This document shows, one piece after another, positions 48,701 through 60,469 of a stretch of DNA of 64,000 nucleotides. Below the pieces are notes generated by a model that worked only from the letters and a program-made list of their open reading frames with translations, did not search any database and was not told where the DNA came from. Made by a program: the position numbers and the translations under genes. Source of the DNA: Sipunculus nudus (lineage: Eukaryota; Annelida; Sipuncula; Golfingiida; Sipunculidae); NCBI GenBank assembly GCA_026874595.1, contig CM049309.1, positions 53,480,079 through 53,544,078 on the forward strand, written 5' to 3'. How positions within the stretch are numbered: the stretch's first letter is position 1; each line of letters opens with the position of its first letter.

Positions 48701-51595
48701 ACTTCATAGCAGTGAACTTGAACTGAATCATCAAGTTGTGTGGTTTTTCAGTGTTATTGATGATCTGGCTGTTCTACCATCTGATCGTCCTTGTGATATT
48801 TACCAGACTGCAATAAGCATCATACTCAGTACATCTAAGATATATAAAAAGCATCAGCCAATGAATGCAAACTGTGTTATGACACAGATATATATATCTT
48901 TTTCACACACAAAATGGTTCCAAAATCTTGTGTATTCACATGGGCATAAACCAGAATTGAATGACAGCTACTTAACAATCCACACACAATCCAACACGCA
49001 GCAACAGTACCTAATGTACCTTTCCTTAAAATGTTAAGACACATAAGTCATGCTGATGCACTGGCTGCAGTTCCTTTTAAACACTGAAAACCTTTGAGAA
49101 AGTCCACACCCAAAATACAATTAGACTTTAACTTATTAGCAAATATTTTGAAACCACGGGGCAGGTATACACAGTTTTCACTTGTTAGAAACACATATCT
49201 GAAACAAGTTTCCAATATATGTACTCTGTCCATGGAAGAAAGGTTAAATCACATTGAACTTGCTACAATGTCACTTTATGCACAGACAAGATCTGTCAGC
49301 CCAGACTGATAGTACAGAGAGTAATTTTGGTGCAGTCTGAAGCTGCATGAACTGCTGATGGAGCATCTGCCCAGCACTGCTGCCCAGGTGGCAGCCTTCA
49401 GCATATACCAGCCAATCAGAAGTAACATGTGGTCTCTGTCATTCAGAGACAGGTGAAGAGCCTGATAAAAAAACTACAACCTACATGACCTTCAAAACCA
49501 TATGTTACTATACTGATAGTAAATGGAGTCTCCCATCACAGCATGTGCAGCCAGCCAGAAAGGTCACTGTGTGCACAAACACAGCCACTTCCTTGATTTT
49601 TACAGGATATAGTTAGCAGCCTCATGGCATCATACACTGACATGCACAGTGCATTAAGGGTAGATACTCCATTTGTCTATGACATGCTTGTAAATCAAAT
49701 ACACTCCTCCACAGCTGACTGCAAAAGTTATTAATACCTCTAACAAAAGGGTTCAACTTTCAGTCCTATTTGCTTGATGCAACAATACTCGGGCAGTTTG
49801 GGAAATGGCTTTACCTCGATCTAGAGGGAGTACTATGCATACATAACTCTACATAATCTAACAGCAGTCTGCTGTCAGCAAAATACATGATCTGCAAAAC
49901 TCAGTTTACCACTGGAATTTATAAAAGCTATTATAATATGTACAGTTTATTACATTTAAAATCACAAGTGAATCTTCCTGCTTTTAAAAACAACATTTTT
50001 TGAAGGGGGGAAAAATTTCAAAACCTTAAAATCTTATTCAATTTAATTCTTGATTATTCCTGTATAATTTAGGAATAATGGATCATGCATCTGAAAAAGC
50101 CTCTTTAATCATGTGGCTATAGATTATATAAATATTATATATGCCTTTCAACTCTTTTCTACCCAATTTCACATAACCCTATGCCTAATAATAAAATGGC
50201 AATGAGAGAAGGGATGTAATGATGCAATGATGCTCTGATATATCAAATACCAAATAAAAAAAGGTCAAATATCATATCCGTATTGTAAGATGGCCATGTT
50301 TCACTATTTCAGGTCATAGGAAAGTCAAACAGTTAACTAGTAACCTCTGGCATTTAATAATAGTCGGCACTTATAAAGCAAATCAGCACTGGCCAGGAAT
50401 TAGTTATTCAGCATCTAATTGGCTAACTACTGAATGATAAAGAAATAGGAAGGGTTGCTTCATTATTCATCATTCATTAAGCTTAGGGGCAACTGCATGG
50501 CAAACGTGAATGAAGAAGAACTTGGAATGTGAATTCTGATATTAACTGATTTGATTCACATTGTGTATCATACGAATAAAAGTATCTTAATACAAAATGT
50601 ACCGGTTGATGAAATATCATCAATGCATCAATAGAGTGAAATCTGATGATACCAATCTAGAAAACCATCCTGTTTTGATTGTTACTCTTTCAATTTTACT
50701 TAACAATCACCACTGTTAAATCCATCAACCACACACTTTCATGCGCAATAAACAGTGACCAGGAAGGCCAGCCTTTGGAATTTCCCATGATGAACATTTG
50801 TCCATGAGACACTGGCCTGACTGAGGACACTAATTACCCTTTCATTAATTAGAATGATGAATACTATGTTTGGTTCCCTTGGGACACCTGCTAATGCAAC
50901 TAACAGCTTGTTCACACAGGGCTCATGATAAACCAGATGTGTCCCCATATGATGTCATCCTGATTTTAGTTACTCAACATTAGCTTATACAGTAAAAGTA
51001 TAGTGAGAGATCTGAATCACACTGAGGTACTCCCAATGTTAACCAATGTCTTTAATGTATCAAGATGTTAATCGATGTCTACTAAATCAGTGAGTTATCC
51101 AGATGAGTTATGTTATAATGATATTCCCCTGTCTGATCTTGTCAATATCACTACAATAACAAAAATATTATTGGGAATATTTTGGCATGTTAAAAATTCC
51201 TGATTCTCTCCACCACTTCTCTCCACCATTTCTTCTTAATGTTACTTGCCATTTCTTGATTATTCCCAACATGATTTCTGATTTAAATCCCATGTTCCAT
51301 AAGACAAAATCACAGACAACAATGGACAAATGTAAGCTCTCTTAAAAAACCCTGTATTTATTATTCCATCCCATCCCCCCCCCTAAATATGAGTTTTTGC
51401 AACTTAGGTTCTCTTACATTTATGTCGCAAGCAAATAAATTTGCATATATCAGGACAGACAGGTTGGCATTTAATGGTAGCATAAACATTTGTAATTTAT
51501 ATTATCTTTGTGACCTGGCTGATTTGTCTCTGAAGTATCATGAGTTATCCAGGCATCCTTTGAAAGTGGCCAAGTTTGTTTATAGCTCTGATGTT
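48701..51595. other. No gene seen; CCAAT-type motif near 49410, poly-C at 51375-51383
   Basis: AT-rich non-coding DNA. A GC-richer patch at about 49360-49450 contains 'cagccaatcagaag', an exact NF-Y/CCAAT-type site, and 'cccaggtggcagc', a partial CTCF-like match. No first exon is visible beside it. Confidence 0.35.
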
Positions 51596-52115
51596 GAAGG
51601 ATGTATGATTTAATACAATGTGATGTAGAAGTATGTATGATGTAATACAATGTGATATAGAAGGACGTATGATGTAATACAATGTTATATAGAAGAGCAT
51701 GTGATATGTAATACCATTAATGTGATGCAGAAGGATGTATGATGTAATACAATGTGATGTAGAAGTATGTGTGATGTAATACAATGTGATCTAGAAGGAC
51801 GTATGATGTAATACAATGTGATATAGAAGAGCATGTGATATGTAATACCATTAATGTGATGTAGAAGGATGTATGATGTAATACAATGTGATGTAGAAGT
51901 ATGTATGATGTAATACAATGTGATATAGAAGAGCATGTGATATGTAATACCATTAATGTGATACAGAAGGATGTATGATGTAATACAATGTGATGTAGAA
52001 GTATGTGTGATGTAATACAATGTGATCTAGAAGGACGTATGATGTAATACAATGTGATATAGAAGGGCATGTGATATGTAATACCATTAATGTCATGCAG
52101 AAGGATGTATGATGT
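51596..52115. repeat. Higher-order minisatellite of 32- and 38-bp units
   Basis: The basic 32-bp unit is about 'gtgatgtagaagtatgtatg' plus 'atgtaatacaat'. After two or three of these comes a 38-bp variant containing 'catgtgatatgtaatacc' and 'attaat'. The variant recurs about every 103 or 134 bp, so the array is organised in higher-order blocks. Minus-strand open frames of 111 and 150 codons (rich in H, Y, I, T) are products of the repeat and not credible genes. Confidence 0.88.
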
Positions 52116-53100
52116 AATACAATAAGTCAAAGATGTGTACATGTGTAAGTGACACAAACCATATTTCACTCAAGAGTAAATGTCACAGCAAAAACTTAAA
52201 TGTAGACAGTGCCCTGATACAGTTATTCTTAAGAGTACTGGTACCTGTTATGCCTCTTGTTCTTCTTACCCTTGTTTCCCACACTAGCAGTGTTTTGTTG
52301 TTGAACTCCGACAGTATTGCACTGTGATTGTGTATATTCAAAATAACTGATATTTCATTTTCATGTGGTGTCAAATAGTTCATCTTGGTAAAAAAATCTG
52401 ATAAAGGTTTGCACTTGTCTCTACATTTTGTCTGTACTTATCAAATTTATGAAAATTTTATCTGCTTCAACAATCAACGCCAGCTGCAACTTGATTTGAT
52501 TCCTTCATGCATCGTCCCCTAAGTCACTGTATAACACCTATCCAACACTTCATGACATATATCCAACTGTATTTTGAATAATATTTAATTAAATAAAAAG
52601 TTATTTATGTGGTTATTAAAACTATTGTTACCTATTTGCGAATTGCATGATATATTTGTTTTATTGTTTTTTTATTTAATAACATTTGACATTTTATGGA
52701 ATTATACAATAGCATGTACTGCTAGCATGATGTGAAATCTGACAAAATAAGTCTCAGATGTTTATTTTACACAATTTTTCCACACTGTGTAACTTGACAT
52801 CATGCAACTTGAGTCAACATTAGTTATTACATCACAGCATGACATCAAAGATTGGATTCTTATGATGCAAGATTACATTCAACACTGGAACAGCAATGCC
52901 TGGAATGCACTCAGAAAACCTTGGTATGTAAACATCAATTTATGCACCGATTTTAATATAAACAGTCAGATAAACAATTTCGTTAGGCCTACAGAAAGTT
53001 TCATTACGTCTACCGTGAGTTATGTCACAATATAATGTCAGTAACATGGTTCAGCAAGTCAACCATGGTTTTGACACTGTACAGTCTAGGAAAGTAATAT
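52116..53100. other. No feature seen
   Basis: AT-rich non-coding DNA. Confidence 0.4.
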
Positions 53101-53515
53101 TAGAGGTGTAACAAAGCATTGCAGAATTGATGTATTGAATTGCAAACCCTCAATTAAATTGCAATCAATTATTAACCTCTGAATCAATTCATTTCGTTTA
53201 TTTTTTTCTTTTGAATGTACCATCCCCAAGTCATCTGTGAGCTCTGAAATCTGATGGAGCAATTTGTGATGTTGGAGTTCTTTTTCACGTATGTGCCCTA
53301 AATCTTGCTGTGGACCACTCCACTTGGTAGATACATATATGGCAGTGATAAACAGAGAGCTATATATTTCCTTTATATCTGCCGAAATTTATTGACATCC
53401 ATCTTGGTTGTTTATTGCAGTTACTTTTTAAAGTCAGAAATTTACTACTTAAGGTAATGAATCAATAACTGAATCAATTCTATAGGGCCCTCAGGCCAAA
53501 CAATTCACAGGCCTA
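53101..53515. mobile_element. Relic repeat beginning 'tagaggtgtaac', hAT-like
   Basis: It starts tagaggtgtaacaaagcatt, continues with aattgatgtattgaattgc, and ends 'aacaattcacaggcctaag'. Order and ends match the copy at 48265-48700. No coding capacity. Confidence 0.55.
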
Positions 53516-55949
53516 AGTTAAATACTGCAAATGACAACTGACATGGATGGATACCTAAGGGACAAGTTTGCTTCTTCAGTCAGTGCCGGTTATTTTTATG
53601 ACTTATTCATGCTTTTGTTTAACCCATATGGATATATGACCACTACAGAAGCTATGTTTTACTGTGTATTGACCAATGTCTTGTAAGTTGTATACATCAT
53701 AAGTAAACTGACCATTTTATTTAAACTGCTAATATTATCAGCTTACAATTGGCACTGAGTCATTAGTAATAGTTCTAATATCACTATGCAGGACTTATAG
53801 CTTTGTTAAAGATTACTTGCAAGAGGGGTTAATTTATCAATGTGCTCTATGGCATCATAATCCATCCCTGTATAGATACCTTCTGTCAGATACATAACCC
53901 TAACATACATACTAACCCTAACCTTTATCTGATGCCGGTAACACTGACTTGATACCTTCCAGTTACTAATATAATATTTAACATACTCATCTGTAATATA
54001 TCTAACAACTGTATATTTACATTCCTACATCAATAACCAACATAAACTATTTATCTGTGACATAAGCTTAGCCACGACACAGAATCTTGCAATAAGCAGT
54101 CAAACCTTGCAGCCTGTTATCTACAAATCCCAAAATAAAGCATGCTTCCATTCATATCCAATATAGTGATCTTATGTATTCTCTTTGATTCCCAACAGAA
54201 TTTAATCAAGGAAACATGATATACATTTCATGTCTATGCATTACATCAAGGCTGACAGCTGCAGGGTCAGGAACCAGGTTTATGATTAATAATGTAGTGG
54301 ACATCAGAGACAAATGTCCATCAGCCTTCATATGCTTTTAAGATATTAAAATTTCACTACTTTACACAGACATTTATTTTCCATGTATAGACAATATCTG
54401 TTAGTCATCCATGGTGATTAACATGTGCACTCACTTTTGAGTAGTACCTCTTGAGTAGTAGTACCCTTTCAGACTTAACCCCGGCAAGTGTTAAAGATTA
54501 CATTTACATTTCAGACAAGTTCCTTTTCATTTACATGCTGGTTCTTACATGAGAAATTTATTTCTGATTCTGTGATAAAATGTTTAAGAATTTGAATGAA
54601 CCAATGGCACATATCTGTAAGACAATTGCCAGGCAATACTTTTTCATGGCTTTCTGAACAGTTTTCTGCAGTATGCAATGCGATTATGTCATGACTTTAA
54701 GGCCTTTTAAAGGGCATACAAATCATGAAATACCCTTCCCCATTAATGATACTAAAATGTAGATAAAATGTACATTTATTGTTAAAAATATACATGTATA
54801 AGATCTGTTTAAATGATCACAGATTTTGACTTGTTCACTGTACATATCAGGGTCTAACATGAAAATTGGTAAAAAAAAATAAAAATAAATAAAAATCTAA
54901 TTGCTACCAAAGAAGGCTGTAATTTCCTGAAAGCTATTGTGAACCATGAATCATGATGAATTCATAAATGAAATATCACATGGAACAAAGATGAGAGGCA
55001 AACACAATTTCAAGTATATTTAATACATATTAAAAGCACCATTAATATTTGAAGCCAGGTGAAATATCAAGGGACTGCATGGTGATTGATGCCCACAACA
55101 GTATCACAGATGATGTTCTAAGAAATGTCTGCAGCTAACACGGGTAGTTATATAGCTCCTATAATCTTCCGAACGCACGATCAAACGACGCTCCCTGTCA
55201 CCAAAATATCTGATGAATCGGTGATCAAAGTGTCAAAAGTAGCTTTAATCTGCACTTATCCTGTCCTGTTTTACGGAACAGCCCTTCTTACCACCACATC
55301 ATCTCATCAGCAATCGGTCTTTTTCTCTTATACGGTCAAGGAAAACCTGGTGATCCTGCTTTGAAAGCTTGTTGACTGCTGCAATCTCCTTGTTACCTCC
55401 ACAGAAATTTTACCTTTGCCTGTCGTTTAAGGAGAGTCACAAAACAGGCTACAACAGGTGAAAATGTGTCACAACAATTTATACATCTAATTTCAGCAGT
55501 TAGCAAGCCAAAGAAACAGGTCTGATGAAGGACTATTTCACACAATATTTTTTTATCTGGTTTGAAGTTCAAATCAACATTTTAAAGAGACTCCTCAAAC
55601 ATCACTGTGATAAAATGGTCTTTTACACCTGTTAAAGAGTTTTATCACATCATGGTTGAAGAAGACTGAAATCTTGCCCTGTCTGATGATGTACCAGCTC
55701 ATGAAAGTTGTATCATTTACAATAGATATCAACTCTCTTTCAAATCCATCCATAACGTTTTTTTTATTATTGGGGGTCAGAACCACACATAATCACACAT
55801 GTTGATCATTGTAGGAAAATTTTATATGCAACCGTTCCTCAGATACTGCACTAGCCTTAAATATTACAGAAAGAAAACAGATTAAACAGTTGACTACATT
55901 TGTAAAATGACTACATTTTACAGATAATGCCCAACTGATTTTGAACCAA
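53516..55949. other. No confident gene; two weak coding candidates at 55.1-55.8 kb
   Basis: Mostly AT-rich. At 55125-55364 (plus) a 79-codon frame coincides with more CpG than usual here; the reverse strand of the same patch also has a short open frame. At 55595-55786 (minus) a 63-codon frame reads ...GFERELISIVNDTTFMSWYII... and ends near a possible donor (AACAG|GTGTAA), but lacks a convincing acceptor. I recognise neither product. Confidence 0.3.
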
Positions 55950-56214
55950 ACAGCCTGGGAGTCCGATAAAACAATAATTGGCTATATCAAGCACTAGTTC
56001 CGAAAAGAACTGCCTGGTAGTCAGATAAAACAATAACTGGTTAAATCAAGCACTGGTTCTGAACAGACCAGTCTGGTACAGAGCTGGCAAGATAAAACAA
56101 TACCTGACAATATCCACCACTGGCTCTGAACTGAACAGTCTGGTTGTCAGATAAAACTATCTGACTATATCAAGCACTGGCTCTGAACAGAACAGTGTGG
56201 TAGTCGGATAAAAA
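55950..56214 (+). repeat. About 60-bp minisatellite, left part
   Basis: Four to five imperfect copies of 'ctgactatatcaagcactgg' plus 'ctctgaacagaacagtctgg' plus 'tagtcagataaaacaata'. The array continues at 59244 after an F1 insertion. Confidence 0.85.
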
Positions 56215-59200
56215 ACAAGTGACCCAGGGGTCATGACGCTCAGCTGACCAGGAAGACATTGACAAAAGTAATTTTATCATCTGAATGTCAAATTTGAATG
56301 AAATACTTTTTCCAAACTTGACCTTTTGTATAAAATCATCCAATATTCATTGGGGTACTATGGAGCTCTGTAGCATGAAGGATATGGGTAACAGACACCT
56401 ATTTTCAAGGTTTACAAGATGACTTTTCAGGGGTCTCCCAGCATGTCAAAAAATAAAATTCTAGGTCCAGTTATTATGATTTGTGCCCTGTTAACAAATC
56501 CAAATGTTTATTCTGGGGGGTATTTCAAAGCCGCATAGGATGAAGGATATGGGTAACAGAGATGTAATTTCAGGTGCACAAGGCGACTTTTCAGGGGCCT
56601 CCGCGCATATCAAGAAAGGAGATTCTAGGTCAAGTCATTATAATTTGTGCTCTGTTAACAGATGACCAAATCTTTATTCTGGGGAGTACTTTGGAGTCCC
56701 AGAGCATGAAGGATATGGGTAACAGGGACCTTATTTCGGGTTTCCATGTAGACCTTTTATGGGCTTCCCTGGAGGTGAGGACAGAAGATTCTAGGTCCAG
56801 TCATTATGATTTGTGCCCTGTTAATATATGACCAAATCTTTATTCTGGGGGGTACTTCAGAGCGCCATAGCTCACAGAATATGGGTAACAGGGACCTTAT
56901 TTCGGGTTTCCATGTAGACCTTTTATGGGCTTCCCTGGAGGTGAGGACAGAAGATTCTAGGTCCAGTCATTATGATTTGTGCCCTGTTTACAGATGACCA
57001 AATGTTTAAAGATCACAAAAGTAGAGAAAAAAAATTGTAAAAAATAAAAAAAATATAGGTGGCGCCACCAATCTCCAGAAATTGATGAAACACTCCATGA
57101 TCAATATCCATGCAAAGAATCATGGTGATTAATGCATTAGTTGTTCAGATACTTGAGCTTTTGTATTAAATTTTGCATTATTCTGGGGGGTACTTCAGAA
57201 CCCCATAGCTCGACCTAATTTCAGGTTTACAAGGAGAATTTCCATAGACCTCCCAGGATTTCAAGTAAGAAGATTCCCGGTCTAGCGGTTACGATTTGTG
57301 CCCTGTTAACAGACAGACGCCTGGATGGCTGGACGGACGACGGACAAAAGGTGATTCCTACAGCTCAGATGACTTTCAGTCAGCTGAGCTAAAAATTGAA
57401 AAAATACAGGTGGCGCCACCAGAATGCAGAAACTGATGAAACATTTCCTGATCAATACCATGCAAAGAAGCATGGTGATCAATATAATAACTGTTCAGAT
57501 ACTTGAGCTTTTGTATCAAATTTTCCATTATTCTGGGGGGTACTTCGGAGCCCCATAGCTCAGAGGTTATGGGTAACAGAGACCTAATTTCAAGTTTTTA
57601 AGGAAACTTTTCATGGGCCTCTCAGCATGTCAAAAGAGAAGATTCTAGGTCCAGTTATTACGATTTGTGCCATGTTAACAGATGACTGCATCTTATGAGG
57701 TCTCAAAAATAGAGAAAAAAATTCGTAAAAATAAAAAAAAATACAGGTGGCGCCACCATACTGCAGAAACTGATGACACATTCCATGATCAATATCCATG
57801 CAAAGAATCATGGTGATCACTGCAATAGTTGTTTAGATACTTGAGCTTTTGTATCAAATTGTCCATTATTCTGAGGGATACTTCAGATGACTTACAGTCA
57901 GCTGAGCTAAAAACACTTAATGGTCAATATCCATGCAAAGAATCATGATGATCTCCGTATTAGTTGTTCAGATACTTCAGCTTTTGTATCAAATTGTCCA
58001 TTATTCTGAGGGATACTTCAGAGTCCTATAGCTTGAAGGATATGGGTAACAGAGACCTAATTTCAAGTTTCCACAGGCACTCTTCATGGGTCTCCCTGTG
58101 TGTCAAGAATGAAGATTCTAGGTCCAGTTTTTATGATTTGTGCCCTGTTAACAGATGTTCATATCTTTAAAGGTCTCAAAAATAGATAAAACATTCGTAA
58201 AAAATCAAACAATACAGGTTGCGCCACAAGTCTGCAGGAACTGATGGAACATTTCATAATCAATATGTATGCCAAAAATCATGACCATCAGTGATGTAGT
58301 TATTGAGATATTGAAGTTTTTGTATGAAATTTTTGACTACTCTGGGGGGGGGGGGGGTTACTTTGGGGTCCCATAGCTCGAAGGATATGGTTAACAGAGA
58401 CCTAATTTCTGGTTTCCAAGGATATTTTTCATGGACCTCTCAGTGTGTCAAGAATGAAGATTCTAGGTCCAGTCGTTACGATTTGTGCCATGCTAACAGA
58501 TGCCAGCATCCTTAAAGGTCTCAAAAATAGAGGAAAAAATCGTAAAAAATCGAACAATAAAGGTGGCGCCACCAGTCTGCAGGAAGTGATGGAACATCTT
58601 ATGATCAATATGCATGACAAAAATCATGACCATCAGTCAAGTATTTAATGAGATATTGATTTTCTTGTTTGAAATTTTTTACTTTTCTGGGGGATAGTTT
58701 GGGGCCCCATAGCTGGAAGGATATGGGTAACAGAGACCTAATTTCTGGTTTCAATGGAGACTTTTCATAGGTCTCTCAGTGTGTCGAGAATGAAGATTCT
58801 AAGTCCAGTCATTACGATTTGTGCCTTGTTAACAGATGTTCACATTTTTGAAGGTCTCAAAAATAGAGAAAAAAATTCGTAAAAAATCGAAAAATACAGG
58901 TGGCGCCACCAGTCTTCAGGAACTGATGGAACCTCTCATGATCAATATGTATGCCAAAAATCATGACCATCAGTCAAGTAGTTAATGAGATATTGAAGTT
59001 TTTGTATGAAATTTTGGACTTTTCTGGGGGGTACTTTGGGGCCCCATAGCTCGAAGGATATGGGTAACAGAGACCTAATTTCTGGTTTCCAAGGAGATTT
59101 TTCATGGACCTCCCAGGATGTCAAGTAAGAAGATTCCAGTTCTAGCGGTTACGATTTGTGCCCTGTTAACGGACAGACGCCCGGACGACGGACAAAAGGT

Positions 59201-59243
59201 GATCCCTATAGCTCAGATGACTTTCAGTCAGCTGAGCTAAAAA
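56215..59243 (+). mobile_element. F1 element inserted in a minisatellite, with three 3' hairpins
   Basis: The 5' end is acaagtgacccaggggtcat followed by gctcagctga. The final 3' end is the hairpin 59210-59238 then CTAAAAA. Two further F1-type 3' ends lie inside, at 57362-57390 (complete arms) and 57891-57908 (partial). The interior repeats a module containing 'gattctaggtccagt..ttacgatttgtgccctgttaacag' about ten times: first at 165-bp spacing (56620-57000), later at 335-350 bp, the longer units each carrying GGTGGCGCCACC. Open frames of 63-85 codons sharing 'NRDLISGF' arise because 165 is divisible by three. A poly-G run is at 58344-58357. Confidence 0.75.
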
Positions 59244-59525
59244 ACTGACTATATCTACCACTGGCTTTGACTGAACAGTCTGGTAGTCAGATAAAACAAT
59301 ACCTGGCTATATCAAGCACTGGCTCTGAACCAAACAGTCTGGTAGTCAGATAAAACAATACCTGACTATATCCACAACTGGCTCTGAACAGAACAGTCTG
59401 GTCGTCAGGTAAAACTATCTGACTATATCAAGCATTGGCTCTGAACAGAACAGCCAGGTAGTCAAATAAACCAATAACTGACTATATCATGCACTGATTC
59501 TGAACCACACAGCTTGGTAGTTCTG
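59244..59525 (+). repeat. About 60-bp minisatellite, right part
   Basis: Same unit as 55950-56214; the sequence resumes with 'ctgactatatctaccactgg' directly after the F1 end. Confidence 0.85.
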
Positions 59526-59977
59526 AACCAAACAGCCAAGGTAACAATACGATAAAACGACAAAAGCATTTGACTATATATAAAATCAAGTCTAAGCAAA
59601 ACGGCAAAGTAATACTGAAAAATAATTAAACATGTGGCCACCATTATAACAGTAAATGTCAAACCAAAGACAGTTTTGGATGAAATAGGGTGCGATATAT
59701 TATACAAGTAAACAGCCCTGTTCATGAAACATCTGGTCATACAGTCAATAACAACAATGATGTGGAAGGTGCCTGACTTCACCTGATGCTCAGCTCATCA
59801 CGATCAAATAACTACAGCTGTATCAATACCATCACCCTGGTATAGTTAACTGTTTGTCTCCTGGGGGAGGGGTGGTAGGTGATGCATCTTCCCAGTTACA
59901 CTGTGGGGTGATCACAATTGTGGGGTAGGCGAAAAGAAAGGTTCCACTGTAATTAAGTCTTAGTTCGTCCTATTTAA

Positions 59978-60103
59978 CAGGGCTTAACATTAACTGTCAA
60001 CCACTTGCCCGGGGCAGGTGAAAGTTCCAGAAAATTGTACAAGGGCAACTCAAAGTCACCTCCTACTTGCTCGACGGGGCAAGTGGGTCCAACATTTATA
60101 AAC
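59978..60103. mobile_element. Fragment of the CAGGGCTT short TIR element
   Basis: It starts CAGGGCTTAACATTAACTG and contains 'ccacttgcccggggcaggtg' and 'ggggcaagtggg', as in the copy at 9272-9506. The far inverted end is not visible. Confidence 0.5.
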
Positions 60104-60469
60104 CTTGTCTGTAAGGATATATGTTTATGAGGTTTTCCAAAATATTGGTCCTGTGATCAGTTTGAAGCAACCTGTCTACCCAAACTCGAGTTATCATCGA
60201 TAAACTAATTTGTGAATGGATGGGCCCTGTAAATTTGGAAACCAAGACTTCAAACTAAACTGGTGTTATCATCTGGAAACTAGACATTTCTTGGCACCGC
60301 AGGTGCCAGAGTATCCCCAGACATAGTAGGCCCCCACCCCCTTTATAAATAGACCCCCATTTTTAGCAGCATATACTGACACTTGGCATATTCATTGTTT
60401 CTTCCATCTTACAATCCACAATCTTGTTAAAGATGTTGGTCCTGTGACCTTGATCTTTTTAAAGATGTG

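Noticed and set aside
51717-52169. 150-codon minus-strand open frame
   Set aside because: It lies almost entirely in the 32/38-bp minisatellite, and other minus frames are open as well.
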